A DNA stretch of 64,000 bases from Ardenticatenaceae bacterium (GTDB lineage: Bacteria > Chloroflexota > Anaerolineae > Promineifilales > Promineifilaceae): the NCBI GenBank assembly GCA_020634455.1, contig JACKBQ010000002.1:1116001-1180000 (forward strand), given 5' to 3'. Positions 7,874-16,687 of the stretch are shown here, one piece after another. Every line of letters begins with the position of its first letter. The first letter of the stretch is position 1. A model generated the notes under the pieces. The model did no database searches, was not told the DNA's origin, and saw only the letters and a list, made by a program, of their open reading frames with translations. Position numbers and translations under genes: made by a program.

Positions 7874-9753
7874 TGATGCACGGTAGATCACGCTCCGGCG
7901 AAGGCGGCCCGATGGCCGCCATGCGCAAGGGCGACACGGCCCGAAACTTTAAAGCAACCATGCGGAAGCTAGTTAGCTACCTGGCGGCCTACAAATACAA
8001 ATTAATTATTGTGACCATTTTTGCGGTGGCTTCTACCGTTTTCAATATTGTTGGCCCTAAAGTATTAGGGAATGCGACCACCAAGTTGTTTGAAGGGGTG
8101 CTGGCCGAGATTGCTGGAACCGGTTCGATTGATTTTGATTATATCGGCCGTATCTTGCTGATCATGCTTGTTCTATACGTCTTGTCTGCCTTGTTTGCCT
8201 ATATCATGGGCTGGATAATGGCGGGCGTTTCTACGGATATTTCTTACCGCTTCCGGCAGGAAATTGCGGCCAAGATCAACAAGATGCCGCTGAGCTACTT
8301 TGATCGCAATACGCAAGGCGAAGTGCTGTCGCGCATTACCAACGATGTGGACACGGTGAACCAGACGCTTAGCCAAAGCCTGACGCAAATCATCACCTCA
8401 ACCATCACCGTGATCGGCGTGCTGGTGATGATGTTTTCCATTAGCTGGCTGATGACGATTGTGGCCCTTGTGGTTATTCCGCTGAGCCTGATTGTGGTAA
8501 GCGTCATTGTGAGACGCTCCCAAGTGTACTTTAAGGAGCAGCAGGATTACCTGGGGCACGTGAACGGCCATGTGGAAGAGATGTTTGGCGGCCACCGAGT
8601 CATGAAAGCGTTCAACGGCGAGGAGCGCAGCATTGAAAAGTTTGAAGGGTACAACACGACGCTGTACAGCGTGGCCTGGAAATCCCAGTTCCTCTCTGGC
8701 TTGATGATGCCGATTATGACGTTTATCGGCAACCTGGGTTACGTGGCAGTGGTGGTGGTTGGTGGTTACCTGACGGTGCGCAACACAATCGCGGTGGGCG
8801 ACATTCAGGCGTTTATTCAGTATGTGCGTAACTTCAACATGCCGCTCATGCAGTTGGCCAATATCTCAAACGTGTTGCAGCAAACGGCCGCTGCCGCTGA
8901 GCGCGTGTTCGAATTCCTGGAAGAGCCGGAAGAGGTGCGTGAAACCGAAACGCCAGTGGAGCTAGATAGTATTGAAGGCCATGTGGAATTTCGCAATGTG
9001 CGCTTTGGCTACAATCCTGAAGAGCCAGTTATTCACCATTTGTCGGCGGTAGCCCAGCCAGGGCAGAAGGTGGCGATTGTTGGCCCCACGGGGGCAGGTA
9101 AAACCACCATTGTGAAGCTGCTGATGCGGTTTTATGACGTGGATGACGGGGCGATTTTGGTGGAAGGGCAGGACATTCGCAGTTTCCGGCGGCAGGATTT
9201 GCGGCGCTGGTTTGGCATGGTGCTGCAAGATACCTGGCTGTACAACGACACGATCATGGAGAATATCCGATACGGCCGTCCTGAAGCCACAGACGCCGAA
9301 GTAGAAGCGGCGGCTCAAGCGGCCCACGTGGATCACTTTGTCCATACCCAGCCAGAAGGGTACCAGATGGTCATCAACGAAGAGACGACCAACATCTCGC
9401 AGGGGCAAATGCAGCTACTCACCATCGCTCGCGCGGTGCTGGCTGATCCCAAGATTTTGATTTTGGATGAGGCTACCAGCTCGGTGGATACCCGAACGGA
9501 AGTGTTAATCCAAAAGGCGATGGACCGGCTGATGGCCAATCGCACCAGCTTTATCATTGCTCACCGGCTGTCCACTATTCGCAATGCGGATCTCATTTTG
9601 GTGATGCGCGACGGCGATATTGTGGAGCAGGGTACACATGAGGATCTGCTGGAGCGGGGTGATTTTTATGCGGAGCTGTACAACAGCCAGTTTGAGCGGC
9701 CTGAGGCTGAGGAAGTGGGAGAGGTTACGGCCGTTCCTATTCCGGCTGATTAG
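7870..9753 (+). CDS. ABC exporter subunit B (permease-ATPase), partner of preceding gene
   Basis: The second half of the exporter, 627 residues: six membrane segments then an ATPase domain. Walker A GPTGAGKTT starts at about 405, Walker B has the proper DE pair (D533, E534) and the switch His565 is present. The signature is ISQGQ (about 509-513) instead of LSGGQ. The altered signature and the neighbour's FDD/Gln residues would meet in the same ATP site, so the pair fits a heterodimer with one degenerate and one active site. The start at 7870 is set by GGAGGA (7855-7860) and by overlap with the upstream stop; an upstream in-frame ATG at 7771 lies deep in the previous gene. Substrate unknown; the MarR context suggests drugs or lipids. 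Confidence 0.9.
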   Translation: MMMHGRSRSGEGGPMAAMRKGDTARNFKATMRKLVSYLAAYKYKLIIVTIFAVASTVFNIVGPKVLGNATTKLFEGVLAEIAGTGSIDFDYIGRILLIMLVLYVLSALFAYIMGWIMAGVSTDISYRFRQEIAAKINKMPLSYFDRNTQGEVLSRITNDVDTVNQTLSQSLTQIITSTITVIGVLVMMFSISWLMTIVALVVIPLSLIVVSVIVRRSQVYFKEQQDYLGHVNGHVEEMFGGHRVMKAFNGEERSIEKFEGYNTTLYSVAWKSQFLSGLMMPIMTFIGNLGYVAVVVVGGYLTVRNTIAVGDIQAFIQYVRNFNMPLMQLANISNVLQQTAAAAERVFEFLEEPEEVRETETPVELDSIEGHVEFRNVRFGYNPEEPVIHHLSAVAQPGQKVAIVGPTGAGKTTIVKLLMRFYDVDDGAILVEGQDIRSFRRQDLRRWFGMVLQDTWLYNDTIMENIRYGRPEATDAEVEAAAQAAHVDHFVHTQPEGYQMVINEETTNISQGQMQLLTIARAVLADPKILILDEATSSVDTRTEVLIQKAMDRLMANRTSFIIAHRLSTIRNADLILVMRDGDIVEQGTHEDLLERGDFYAELYNSQFERPEAEEVGEVTAVPIPAD

Positions 9754-9770
9754 CGAGGCTACAACGGATT

Positions 9771-11864
9771 ATGACGACCCAGATTGTGCGCGGGGTGTGC
9801 CCACATGATTGCCCGGATACCTGTGGCTTTGTTACGGAAGTAGAAAACGGCCGTGCCATCAACTTCTACGCCGATCCCAACCATCCCACCACCCAGGGCT
9901 GGCTGTGTGCCAAGGTACGGCCGTATCTCGACCACGTTTACCACCCAGACCGCCTGACCCAGCCGCTGCGCCGCGTGGGGCCAAAGGGTAGCGGCCAATG
10001 GCAGCCCATCAGCTGGGAGGAGGCCATTGGCGAGATTGGCGGTCGCTGGCGCACCATCATCGCCGAGCACGGCGCGGAGGCGATTTTGCCCTACAGCTAT
10101 AGCGGCACGCTGGGCCTGCTGCAAATGGGGGTGGTGAACGGCCGTTTCTGGAACAAACTTGGAGCCAGCCAGCTAGAGCGCACCATCTGCGGCGCGGCAG
10201 CTGAATTTGCCGTGGAGGCCACGCTGGGCAGCCGCCGCAACCAGCCGTACGCCGACGTGCAGCACAGCCAGCTGGTCATCATTTGGGGGCACAACCCGGT
10301 GAGCACCGCGCCCCACTTCATGCCCCACCTGCTCCAGGCGCGCAAAAATGGGACACAAGTTGTGGTCATCGATCCGCGCCGGACGCGCACGGCGAAATTG
10401 GCGGATTGGCACATCGCCCCCAAACCGGGCAGCGATGGGGCGCTGGCGTTGGGCATTGCCCAGCACATCGTGATGCTTGGTTTGCACGATGAAGCGTGGT
10501 TGGCGCAAAACTGCGTCGGCTGGCAAGCGCTAAAAGCCCGACTGAACGAGTATCCGCTGGTGCGTGTGGCTGCCATCACTGGCTTGCCCGTGGAAGACAT
10601 CGCCCGCCTGGCCCGACTGTATGCCGAAGCCACACCTGCGCTCATCAAAATTGCCGATGGCTTGCAGCGCAATTTTAATGGGGGGCAGACGGTGCGGGCC
10701 ATTTGTGCCTTGCCAGCATTGGCGGGGCAGTACGGCCGTGTTGGTGGCGGTTTGGCATACAGCACCAGCGGCTACTTGCAGTGGGATAGCGAAGCGGTCG
10801 GCAAGTGGTCTGAATGTCCACCACCGGGGCGCAGCGTAAACATGAACCGGCTGGGCGCGGCGCTGCTGGGCGAGGTGGACAATCCGCCCATCCAGTCGCT
10901 GTTTGTCTACGGCTCCAATCCGGCGGCGATTGCCCCCAACGCCGGGCGCGTGGCCGAGGGGCTGCGGCGCGAGGATTTGTTCACGGTGGTGCACGAGCTG
11001 TTTATGACGGATACGGCCGTGCTCGCCGACATCGTCCTGCCCGCCACCAGCCAGCTGGAGCATGTGGATTTGCACAAAGCGTACGGCCACACCTATCTCA
11101 CCTACAACCAGCCCGCCATCCCGCCGCTGGGGGAGAGCAAGAGCAATTGGGAGCTGATGCAGGTGCTGGCCACCGAGATGGGCTTCACCGAGCCGTGGCT
11201 GCACCAATCCGCCGACGAGGTTTTAGATGAGGTGTTGACGGCCACCGCTGCCAAAAATCCGGCGCTGGCGGGCATTACGCTGGCGCGGTTGAAGCAGGAA
11301 AACACCGTGCCGTTGACCATCGAGCTAGCCGTACCGTTTGCCGATTTTCATTTCCCCACCCCCAGCGGCAAGATTGAACTGTACTCCCAAACGATGGCCA
11401 ACATGGGCCTGGACCCGCTGCCGGGCTGGCAGAATGAAGTGGATTCCGGCGGACAGGATGGGGTAGTGTTGAACGGCCGTTTTCCCGACGAAGAAGCGCT
11501 GACTTTGCTCTCACCCGCTTCCCACCACTTCACCACCAGCACCTTCGCCAACCAGCCCGATTTGCTGGTGAGGGAAGGCGAGCCATTCGTAGAAATCCAC
11601 CCCGACGACGCGGCCCGGTACCAAATCCAGTCTGGCGATTGGGTGCGGCTGGAAAACGGCCGTAGTTTTTGCGATCTACGTGCCAAAGTGACCGACGGGG
11701 TGCGGCGTGGCGTGGTGGCCTCGCCGAAGGGCAGGTGGGGGCGGTTGGGCAACGGCCGTACCGTTAACTGGCTCGCTTCCGATGCGTTAGGCGACATGGC
11801 CGGGCAATCCACCTTCCACAGCAGCCGCGTTTGGCTGTGCCGCTTGGAACCCACCAAGGGTTAA
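9771..11864 (+). CDS. Molybdopterin-dependent oxidoreductase (DMSO reductase family)
   Basis: A catalytic subunit of the Mo/W-bisMGD oxidoreductase family, 697 residues. It opens with a 4Fe-4S binding motif, VCPHDCPDTCGF followed by WLCAKV near residue 47, then the three-part pterin fold and a C-terminal dinucleotide-binding domain (HFTTSTFANQPDL, then EIHPDDAARYQIQSGDWVRL). The LERTICGAA stretch (about 135-143) is where the metal-ligand residue is expected, and its Cys is a candidate. No twin-arginine signal is present, so it is likely cytoplasmic. It follows the ABC gene by 17 bases with a GAGG site, so it may share the transcript, although no functional link is evident. No electron-transfer subunit is adjacent and the substrate is unknown. 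Confidence 0.85.
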   Translation: MTTQIVRGVCPHDCPDTCGFVTEVENGRAINFYADPNHPTTQGWLCAKVRPYLDHVYHPDRLTQPLRRVGPKGSGQWQPISWEEAIGEIGGRWRTIIAEHGAEAILPYSYSGTLGLLQMGVVNGRFWNKLGASQLERTICGAAAEFAVEATLGSRRNQPYADVQHSQLVIIWGHNPVSTAPHFMPHLLQARKNGTQVVVIDPRRTRTAKLADWHIAPKPGSDGALALGIAQHIVMLGLHDEAWLAQNCVGWQALKARLNEYPLVRVAAITGLPVEDIARLARLYAEATPALIKIADGLQRNFNGGQTVRAICALPALAGQYGRVGGGLAYSTSGYLQWDSEAVGKWSECPPPGRSVNMNRLGAALLGEVDNPPIQSLFVYGSNPAAIAPNAGRVAEGLRREDLFTVVHELFMTDTAVLADIVLPATSQLEHVDLHKAYGHTYLTYNQPAIPPLGESKSNWELMQVLATEMGFTEPWLHQSADEVLDEVLTATAAKNPALAGITLARLKQENTVPLTIELAVPFADFHFPTPSGKIELYSQTMANMGLDPLPGWQNEVDSGGQDGVVLNGRFPDEEALTLLSPASHHFTTSTFANQPDLLVREGEPFVEIHPDDAARYQIQSGDWVRLENGRSFCDLRAKVTDGVRRGVVASPKGRWGRLGNGRTVNWLASDALGDMAGQSTFHSSRVWLCRLEPTKG

Positions 11865-11878
11865 TGATCATAGGTTTG

Positions 11879-12044
11879 GTAGGGGCGAGGCGGTGGCGCA
11901 TGATGTTTGGTACCGCAAATTATCTGGTCTGGCCACCGCCTCGCCCTCGCCCTAAATTGCGCCGCGCGGGGCAATTTAGGGCGAGGCAATCGGAGCGAAG
12001 GTTATTTGCCAGGCCAAGATCGTGGCCGATTGCCTAGCCCCTAC
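11879..12044. repeat. 166-bp structured intergenic element with terminal inverted repeats
   Basis: Ends GTAGGGGC (11879-11886) and GCCCCTAC (12037-12044) are inverted. Inside are two perfect 15-bp stems (11883-11897/11932-11946 and 11946-11960/11971-11985) and a 9-bp pair (11985-11993/12026-12034). It could be a MITE- or REP-like unit. The rluA stop codon lies in its right end. I see no second copy in the window and no clear target duplication. Confidence 0.65.
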
Positions 12045-12988
12045 GAGGCGGTTGGGTCGAATGATGGATCGAGGGTTTGCAAAAAGGTGTGAATGTCTGG
12101 GGCGAGGGGGGCGGTGAAGGTAAGCGGCCGTTCCTCATGCGGATGCCAGATTGTCGTTTGAGCGCAGTGCAGAGCGTGACGAGGCAGGGGAGCGTCGTCG
12201 CTGGCTTTGTTCTCGCACCAGGCCAAATAATCCGCATCGCTCATCGTGTACAGCCGGTCGCCGACGATGGGATGGCCCAACGCCGCCAGGTGGACGCGCA
12301 GCTGGTGGGTGCGCCCGGTTTTGGGTGTGAGGCGGACGAGGGCGTGGTTGGGGGGAAACGGCCGTACCAGTTCCACCACCGTCTGCGCCGATTTACCATC
12401 TTCCAAAACGCCGAAGCGGTACACGCCTTCGGCGCTGGGCAGGCGGCCAATTGGCAGATCAACCTCGCGGCTTTCCCAATTCGGAATGCCCTGCACGACG
12501 GCCAGGTACGTTTTCTCCACGGTGCGCTCGGCAAACTGGGTTTGCACGGCGCGGAGCGTGTCTGCATCCCGCGCCAACAGCACCACGCCCGATGTGTCGC
12601 GGTCCAGCCGGTTGATGAGCGTGGCTTCTGGGTAGGGGGGCGTGTGGTTGTGTCGCAGTTGGTAAACGAGGTTGGCCTGGATGAAACGGCCGTGTCCATG
12701 CACCTTCAAATTCCCCGGCTTGTTTACCGCCAGCAGCCAGTCGTCTTCGTACACAACCTTGTAATTCAGGTCTGCATCTGGCAGGGGTGGTTCGGGCAGG
12801 TCGCAGGCGATCACGTCTCCCTGGCGCACAATTTGATCAGGGATGGCGGAACGGCCGTTGCAGGTTACCTCCCCCGCTTCAATCCGCGCCCGCCAGATTT
12901 CCCTTGTTTGGTAGGTAAAGCGACCTGCTAAATAATCAAGCAGACTTTTTTGGTGGAAAACGGCCGTAACCTTCGAGGAAACAATCAT
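12041..12988 (-). CDS. RluA-family pseudouridine synthase
   Basis: Converts uridine to pseudouridine in rRNA or tRNA; the target base is not predictable. An S4-like N-terminal region (SLLDYLAGRF...EIWRARIEAGEVTCNG) precedes the catalytic domain with the family motif LINRLDRDTSG (catalytic Asp in RLD) and the later TPKTGRTHQLRVHLAALGHPIVGD signature. The start is uncertain: the ATG at 12988 directly abuts the T-tract of the upstream terminator and has no ribosome binding site, while an in-frame GTG at 13009 lies inside the terminator stem. The stop TAG is supplied by the terminal repeat of the adjacent 166-bp element. Confidence 0.87.
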   Translation of the reverse strand: MIVSSKVTAVFHQKSLLDYLAGRFTYQTREIWRARIEAGEVTCNGRSAIPDQIVRQGDVIACDLPEPPLPDADLNYKVVYEDDWLLAVNKPGNLKVHGHGRFIQANLVYQLRHNHTPPYPEATLINRLDRDTSGVVLLARDADTLRAVQTQFAERTVEKTYLAVVQGIPNWESREVDLPIGRLPSAEGVYRFGVLEDGKSAQTVVELVRPFPPNHALVRLTPKTGRTHQLRVHLAALGHPIVGDRLYTMSDADYLAWCENKASDDAPLPRHALHCAQTTIWHPHEERPLTFTAPLAPDIHTFLQTLDPSFDPTAS

Positions 12989-13023
12989 AAAAAACAAAAC
13001 GCCCGACACAACTCGCCGGGCGT
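12989..13023 (-). terminator. Terminator of the thioredoxin gene
   Basis: A stem of ACGCCCG (12999-13005) and CGGGCGT (13017-13023) is followed on the minus strand by GTTTTGTTTTTT. It ends exactly where the rluA ATG begins. Confidence 0.7.
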
Positions 13024-13032
13024 CATTTATGT

Positions 13033-13061
13033 GTAGAGACGTTGCATTGCAACGTCTCTAC
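13033..13061. repeat. GTAGAGACGTTGCA palindrome, copy 1
   Basis: A 14-bp inverted repeat (13033-13046/13048-13061) with a one-base centre. A second copy with one central change lies at 42403-42431. Confidence 0.7.
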
Positions 13062-13074
13062 GGTACGGTAAAAA

Positions 13075-13893
13075 TTAGAACAACACCGTAGCTAATTCGG
13101 TGCGGTACGTCTGCGTCAGCTCGTCATCATCGCCGAGCAGGGCAAACAGAGCCAGCATCACCTGCCGCGCCTGGCCGTACCGCTTGTCTTGCCGCAGCAC
13201 GTCCAGCAGGCCATCCATCGCCGCCTCCAGATTGCCCCGGCTGATGAGCCGCGCTCCCTGCCGATACTGAACTTCCAGAGGTGACAACGCCTCATCATCG
13301 GTGAGGTCTTCGGCAATGAGGCAAAGGTATTTGGCCAGTGGCAGCAATTTTTCTGCCTCGATCAGCTCCTGCCCATCTTTAACGGTTTTCAAAAAGTCTC
13401 GCGCTTCGCACCCTTCCCCTTGAGCCAGCAATGCTTTCGCCAGGTTGAGGGCTACATACGGCCGTTCCGGATGCTCTTCAATCAGATCGCGCAGCATCTG
13501 TTCTGCTTTGGCCCAGTGGCGCGTGGCCAGCAAGCTTTCCGCATCGTCCAGCGCTTCATCCAGTTCGCTAGGGATAAGCTGCTGAATAAATTGGCGAATT
13601 TTCGCCTCTGGCTGTACGCCGATGAACTCATCCGCTACATCGCCATCCACAAAGGCCAAAACGGCCGGAATGCTCTGCACCCGGTACTGCATGGACAAGT
13701 TTGGATTGTTGTCTACATTTACTTTGGCCAATACAAAATTTAGGCTGGGGTCGGCAACAAGCCCCTCCAAAATGGGGCTGAGCATCCGGCAAGGGCCACA
13801 CCAGGGCGCCCAAAAATCCACAATCACCGGCAGCGCTTCCGACTGTTCCAACACATCTTCAATGAAAGTTTCTTCGTTTACGTCAATAATCAC
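13075..13893 (-). CDS. Thioredoxin-TPR co-chaperone (CnoX/YbbN-like)
   Basis: A thioredoxin fold carrying a TPR-like C-terminal half, as in CnoX/YbbN proteins that protect clients from oxidation and hand them to chaperones. The active site is WCGPC with Cys32 and Cys35, so redox activity is kept. Residues from about 115 onward (DEALDDAESLLATRHWAKAEQMLRDLIEEHPERPYVALNLAKALLAQGE) form helical TPR-like repeats, giving 272 residues against about 105 for plain thioredoxin. I choose the GTG at 13893 (VIIDVNEETF) because GAGG lies eight bases upstream; a GTG at 13926 would add eleven unlike residues. It ends in its own terminator before rluA. Confidence 0.85.
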   Translation of the reverse strand: MIIDVNEETFIEDVLEQSEALPVIVDFWAPWCGPCRMLSPILEGLVADPSLNFVLAKVNVDNNPNLSMQYRVQSIPAVLAFVDGDVADEFIGVQPEAKIRQFIQQLIPSELDEALDDAESLLATRHWAKAEQMLRDLIEEHPERPYVALNLAKALLAQGEGCEARDFLKTVKDGQELIEAEKLLPLAKYLCLIAEDLTDDEALSPLEVQYRQGARLISRGNLEAAMDGLLDVLRQDKRYGQARQVMLALFALLGDDDELTQTYRTELATVLF

Positions 13894-14012
13894 AAGTAAG
13901 ACCTCGTAGGTGTTCTGGCAAACCACAGAGAATGTTCTACGGTTTGCTTAGGTTCATTTTAACATGAAGCATTTGAAAGTGACAGTAAGCGAATAGCAAA
14001 AAATGGCAAGGT

Positions 14013-14054
14013 GCAAGTTGCAGGTAACAAAAATACTTGCTACCTGCAACTTGC
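14013..14054. repeat. Inverted repeat GCAAGTTGCAGGTA
   Basis: The arms 14013-14026 and 14041-14054 are perfectly complementary over 14 bp. Related GCAAGTTGCAGGT text recurs at about 20739-20762. It lies downstream of the HtrA gene and upstream of the thioredoxin gene. Confidence 0.6.
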
Positions 14055-14092
14055 AAACTTGCCATTGGCAAACCTGCAATCTTGCAAACTGT

Positions 14093-15406
14093 TTAGTTTG
14101 GGCGTGCCTGGAGCGTTACCTCTAAGGTTTGAGTTTCGCCATCTCGGATAATTTCCAGGGTTACGGTTTGGCCAACGCTGGTTTGCCGCACGATGTAAGT
14201 GAGCAAATCGTTAAAATCATTGATGACCTGGTCGTTCATCTTGGTGATGATGTCACCGCCAACGATGGCGTTGAGACCATTAATCTGTACTTCATCCTCG
14301 CTGCCTTTTAAGCCAGCTTCTGCCGCAGGTCCGCCTTCGAGTACCTGGTAGACCAGAACGCCATTTTGCTCAATCGACAGGTCCATAGCGCGGGCTAAAT
14401 CATCATCCAGGGTGGTGCCGGAGATGCCCAACCAGGGGTAGGAAATTCCCCCATTTTCGATGAGTTGGGGCACAACTTGGGTAAGAATGTTGGATGGTAC
14501 GACATAGCCAATACCGCCAAAGGTAGGGGTGCCGAAGGCTGTGGTACCGTTTGTCTGGATGGCTGTGTTGATGCCGATGACTTCGCCATCTAAATTAAGC
14601 AGCGGTCCACCGGAGTTGCCAGGGTTGATGGCTGCATCGGTTTGGATGATTTCCGGTATGGTGAAGTTGCCGCCGCCGGGGGCGCTGGCCCCACTGGGCA
14701 GTGAACGATCTAGCCCGGAGATGACGCCTGTGCTCATGGAACCGGACAAGCCAAAGGGATTGCCAATGGTGGCCACAAGCTGGCCAACTTGCAAATCGGA
14801 AGAGTTGCCAATGGTGACGGGATGCAGACGATCAGCAGCCACCTCTACTTGAATGACGGCCAGATCGGAGCCGGGGTCTGTGCCCACCACTTCGGCTTCG
14901 GCCTCGGTGTCATCGGCGAAGATAACGGTGATGTGGGTAGCGTCGGCCACGACGTGGTTGTTGGTGATGATGTGGCCTTCTTTGTCATAAACAAAGCCGG
15001 AGCCTTGCGATTGTTGGGGCACGGTTTCTAGCTGTTGATGAAAATCATTGGGCAGGTCTGGCGTTTCTTGATCGGGGTTGTTGGGATCAGGGTTAATCTG
15101 GAATTGGCTGAGGTCGAGGGCAGTGCCTTCGCTGATGACCTGGATGGTAACGACGGAGTCGTTGAGCTGGTTGTACAGGTCAATGTAGGTTTGGGTGGTA
15201 ACAATTTCTTCGCTGATGTCTTGGGCGGTTTCTTGCACGGCAACATTGGTTTGGGCTGAGGTGCTGACAATGCCGCTCTCATCGGTTGTGGTTTCGCTGG
15301 TAACGGCCGTATCACTCTCAGCAGGTGCAGCGGTAGTGCTGCCGCAGGCGGCCAGCATTAGGCCAAATAAAGCAAGGAATGTTAGCAGATAGGTTGTTCT
15401 TTTCAC
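14093..15406 (-). CDS. HtrA/DegP-like serine protease lipoprotein
   Basis: An envelope quality-control protease: a lipoprotein signal (LTFLALFGLMLAAC), an acidic Thr/Ser linker, a trypsin-like domain and a PDZ domain. The catalytic triad is visible as His in GHIITNNHVV, Asp in GTDPGSDLAVI and Ser265 in INPGNSGGPLLN. The PDZ region (NGVLVYQVLEGGPAAEAGL...GGDIITKMNDQVINDFNDL) closes the 437-residue protein. I start at the GTG 15406 because GGAGG lies eight bases upstream and the signal peptide begins there; the frame is open further upstream but non-coding in character. The Cys anchor implies attachment to the outer face of the membrane. Confidence 0.9.
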   Translation of the reverse strand: MKRTTYLLTFLALFGLMLAACGSTTAAPAESDTAVTSETTTDESGIVSTSAQTNVAVQETAQDISEEIVTTQTYIDLYNQLNDSVVTIQVISEGTALDLSQFQINPDPNNPDQETPDLPNDFHQQLETVPQQSQGSGFVYDKEGHIITNNHVVADATHITVIFADDTEAEAEVVGTDPGSDLAVIQVEVAADRLHPVTIGNSSDLQVGQLVATIGNPFGLSGSMSTGVISGLDRSLPSGASAPGGGNFTIPEIIQTDAAINPGNSGGPLLNLDGEVIGINTAIQTNGTTAFGTPTFGGIGYVVPSNILTQVVPQLIENGGISYPWLGISGTTLDDDLARAMDLSIEQNGVLVYQVLEGGPAAEAGLKGSEDEVQINGLNAIVGGDIITKMNDQVINDFNDLLTYIVRQTSVGQTVTLEIIRDGETQTLEVTLQARPN

Positions 15407-15531
15407 GGGTAAATCCTCCAAAAGCTCAGGGCTAATTTGTGTAGCGATTTTTGTACGGGACTGATTGTGGCACAAAGTTGTAAAAAAAGAATAAACGCGA
15501 CCTAAACTGCTCATGAGAATCGGAGCGAAAA

Positions 15532-15592
15532 AGACCCAAAGGGTTTGGCATTGAAACTTTGCAGAATCGCGTTGGCAAAACCCTTTGGGTCT
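15532..15592. repeat. Inverted repeat AGACCCAAAGGGTTT
   Basis: The arms 15532-15546 and 15578-15592 are perfectly complementary over 15 bp, in the divergent region between the HtrA and transglutaminase-like genes. It could act as a hairpin or simply be a dispersed palindrome. Confidence 0.6.
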
Positions 15593-15629
15593 GCCTGGAG
15601 TAGCTATGTGATTTGTAAGAGATTGCGCT

Positions 15630-16634
15630 ATGATTAGACCTGTGATGATGAGCCTGCAATACGATCCTGAACCATTGCCGCAGACGTTTAACGGCCGTTT
15701 CCGAGCCTTCCTTTTTAGCTTGGGCATTACTTTGCTGTGTGGCTTTGTGGGGGCTGGCATTATTTGGGCTGCATTTGAAGAAACTGGTTTCCAGATGGTG
15801 TTGATGTTTTTCTTTGGCTTGTGGCCGTTGCTGGTGAGCGGGTTGTTTCTGTACCTCAGCTTTTACTTCACCTGGCGGCTGACGCTGCTGCCAGACAAGA
15901 TTGTGCTGCGCTGTCCCTTTCATCAGCAGGAGATTCCGGTGGCGTCGCTGGCGTCTTTGCGCGTTCTCACAATTAAGAGCAACCGTTCGCCTGCACCGTC
16001 GCTGGTGCTGGTGCTGACGATGGCAAACGGCCGTTCCCACCGCATCAGCCAGCTAGAAATGCCCCTCCCCATCCCCCAGCTTTTGGCCATGATGATCCAC
16101 CATTACCAACTGCCCTTCCGTTACGAAAAAGAAGCGGAAAACGTGCATCACACCGCGTTTGGGGCTGGCTCCAGACGGCCGTTTACCGACTACCTCAATG
16201 GCGAAAGCCGCGTTACGGTGCAATCGCTCGATGACATTTGCCGCTGGCTGCAACAGTGCGAATACGTTCGCGACAGCGAACTTTTTGGCCAGCGAGACGT
16301 CTGGCAGCACCCCGGCGAGTTTGAAACCCGCCGCCAGGGGGATTGTGAAGACCATGCCCTGTGGGCCTGGCGCAAACTGCGTGAACTGAACATTCCGGCC
16401 GAATTTGTGGTGGGGCGGGTACAGTGGGGCGATGTTGGGGATGGGGCACATGCGTGGGTGGCTTATGAGGAGAACGGCCGTTCCTTCATCCTGGAAAGCA
16501 CCCACAAAAAGCAGCTCATCTACCCGCTAGAAGCAATTCAATCGCGCTACCACCCTTGGTTTGGCGTGGATACGGCCAGCCAAACGTACCGGTTTGTGCC
16601 GGTGGCGGCACGATCCGTGAACGGTAATCAGTAA
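15630..16634 (+). CDS. Membrane-anchored transglutaminase-like (cysteine protease fold) protein
   Basis: The function is unknown; the C-terminal half has the transglutaminase/papain-like signature. Two membrane segments (about 27-48 and 52-78) are followed by a PH-like strand region (LTLLPDKIVLRCPFHQQEIPVASLASLRVLTI). The catalytic domain carries RRQGDCEDHALWAWRKL with Cys239, GDGAHAWVAYEENG with His274, and an acidic partner likely in FILESTHK. It is 334 residues. No good ribosome binding site precedes the ATG at 15630, and ATGs at 15645 and 15648 are alternatives. It stands alone between HtrA and Lon, and could process peptides or crosslink at the membrane; I cannot tell which. Confidence 0.72.
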   Translation: MIRPVMMSLQYDPEPLPQTFNGRFRAFLFSLGITLLCGFVGAGIIWAAFEETGFQMVLMFFFGLWPLLVSGLFLYLSFYFTWRLTLLPDKIVLRCPFHQQEIPVASLASLRVLTIKSNRSPAPSLVLVLTMANGRSHRISQLEMPLPIPQLLAMMIHHYQLPFRYEKEAENVHHTAFGAGSRRPFTDYLNGESRVTVQSLDDICRWLQQCEYVRDSELFGQRDVWQHPGEFETRRQGDCEDHALWAWRKLRELNIPAEFVVGRVQWGDVGDGAHAWVAYEENGRSFILESTHKKQLIYPLEAIQSRYHPWFGVDTASQTYRFVPVAARSVNGNQ

Positions 16635-16687
16635 TCGGCGGTCGGTGACAAGGACCGATTACCGATTACTGTTCACCGATTACCGAT
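16617..16687. repeat. Dispersed repeat, ACCGATTACCG family
   Basis: GAACGGTAATCAGTAATCGG on one side and ACCGATTACCGATTACTG on the other form an imperfect palindrome. It occupies the whole gap between the converging transglutaminase-like gene and lon. Confidence 0.65.

Noticed and set aside
12077..12931. A 284-codon open frame on the plus strand opposite rluA
   Set aside because: The minus-strand RluA has the full set of conserved motifs, and the plus frame shows none.
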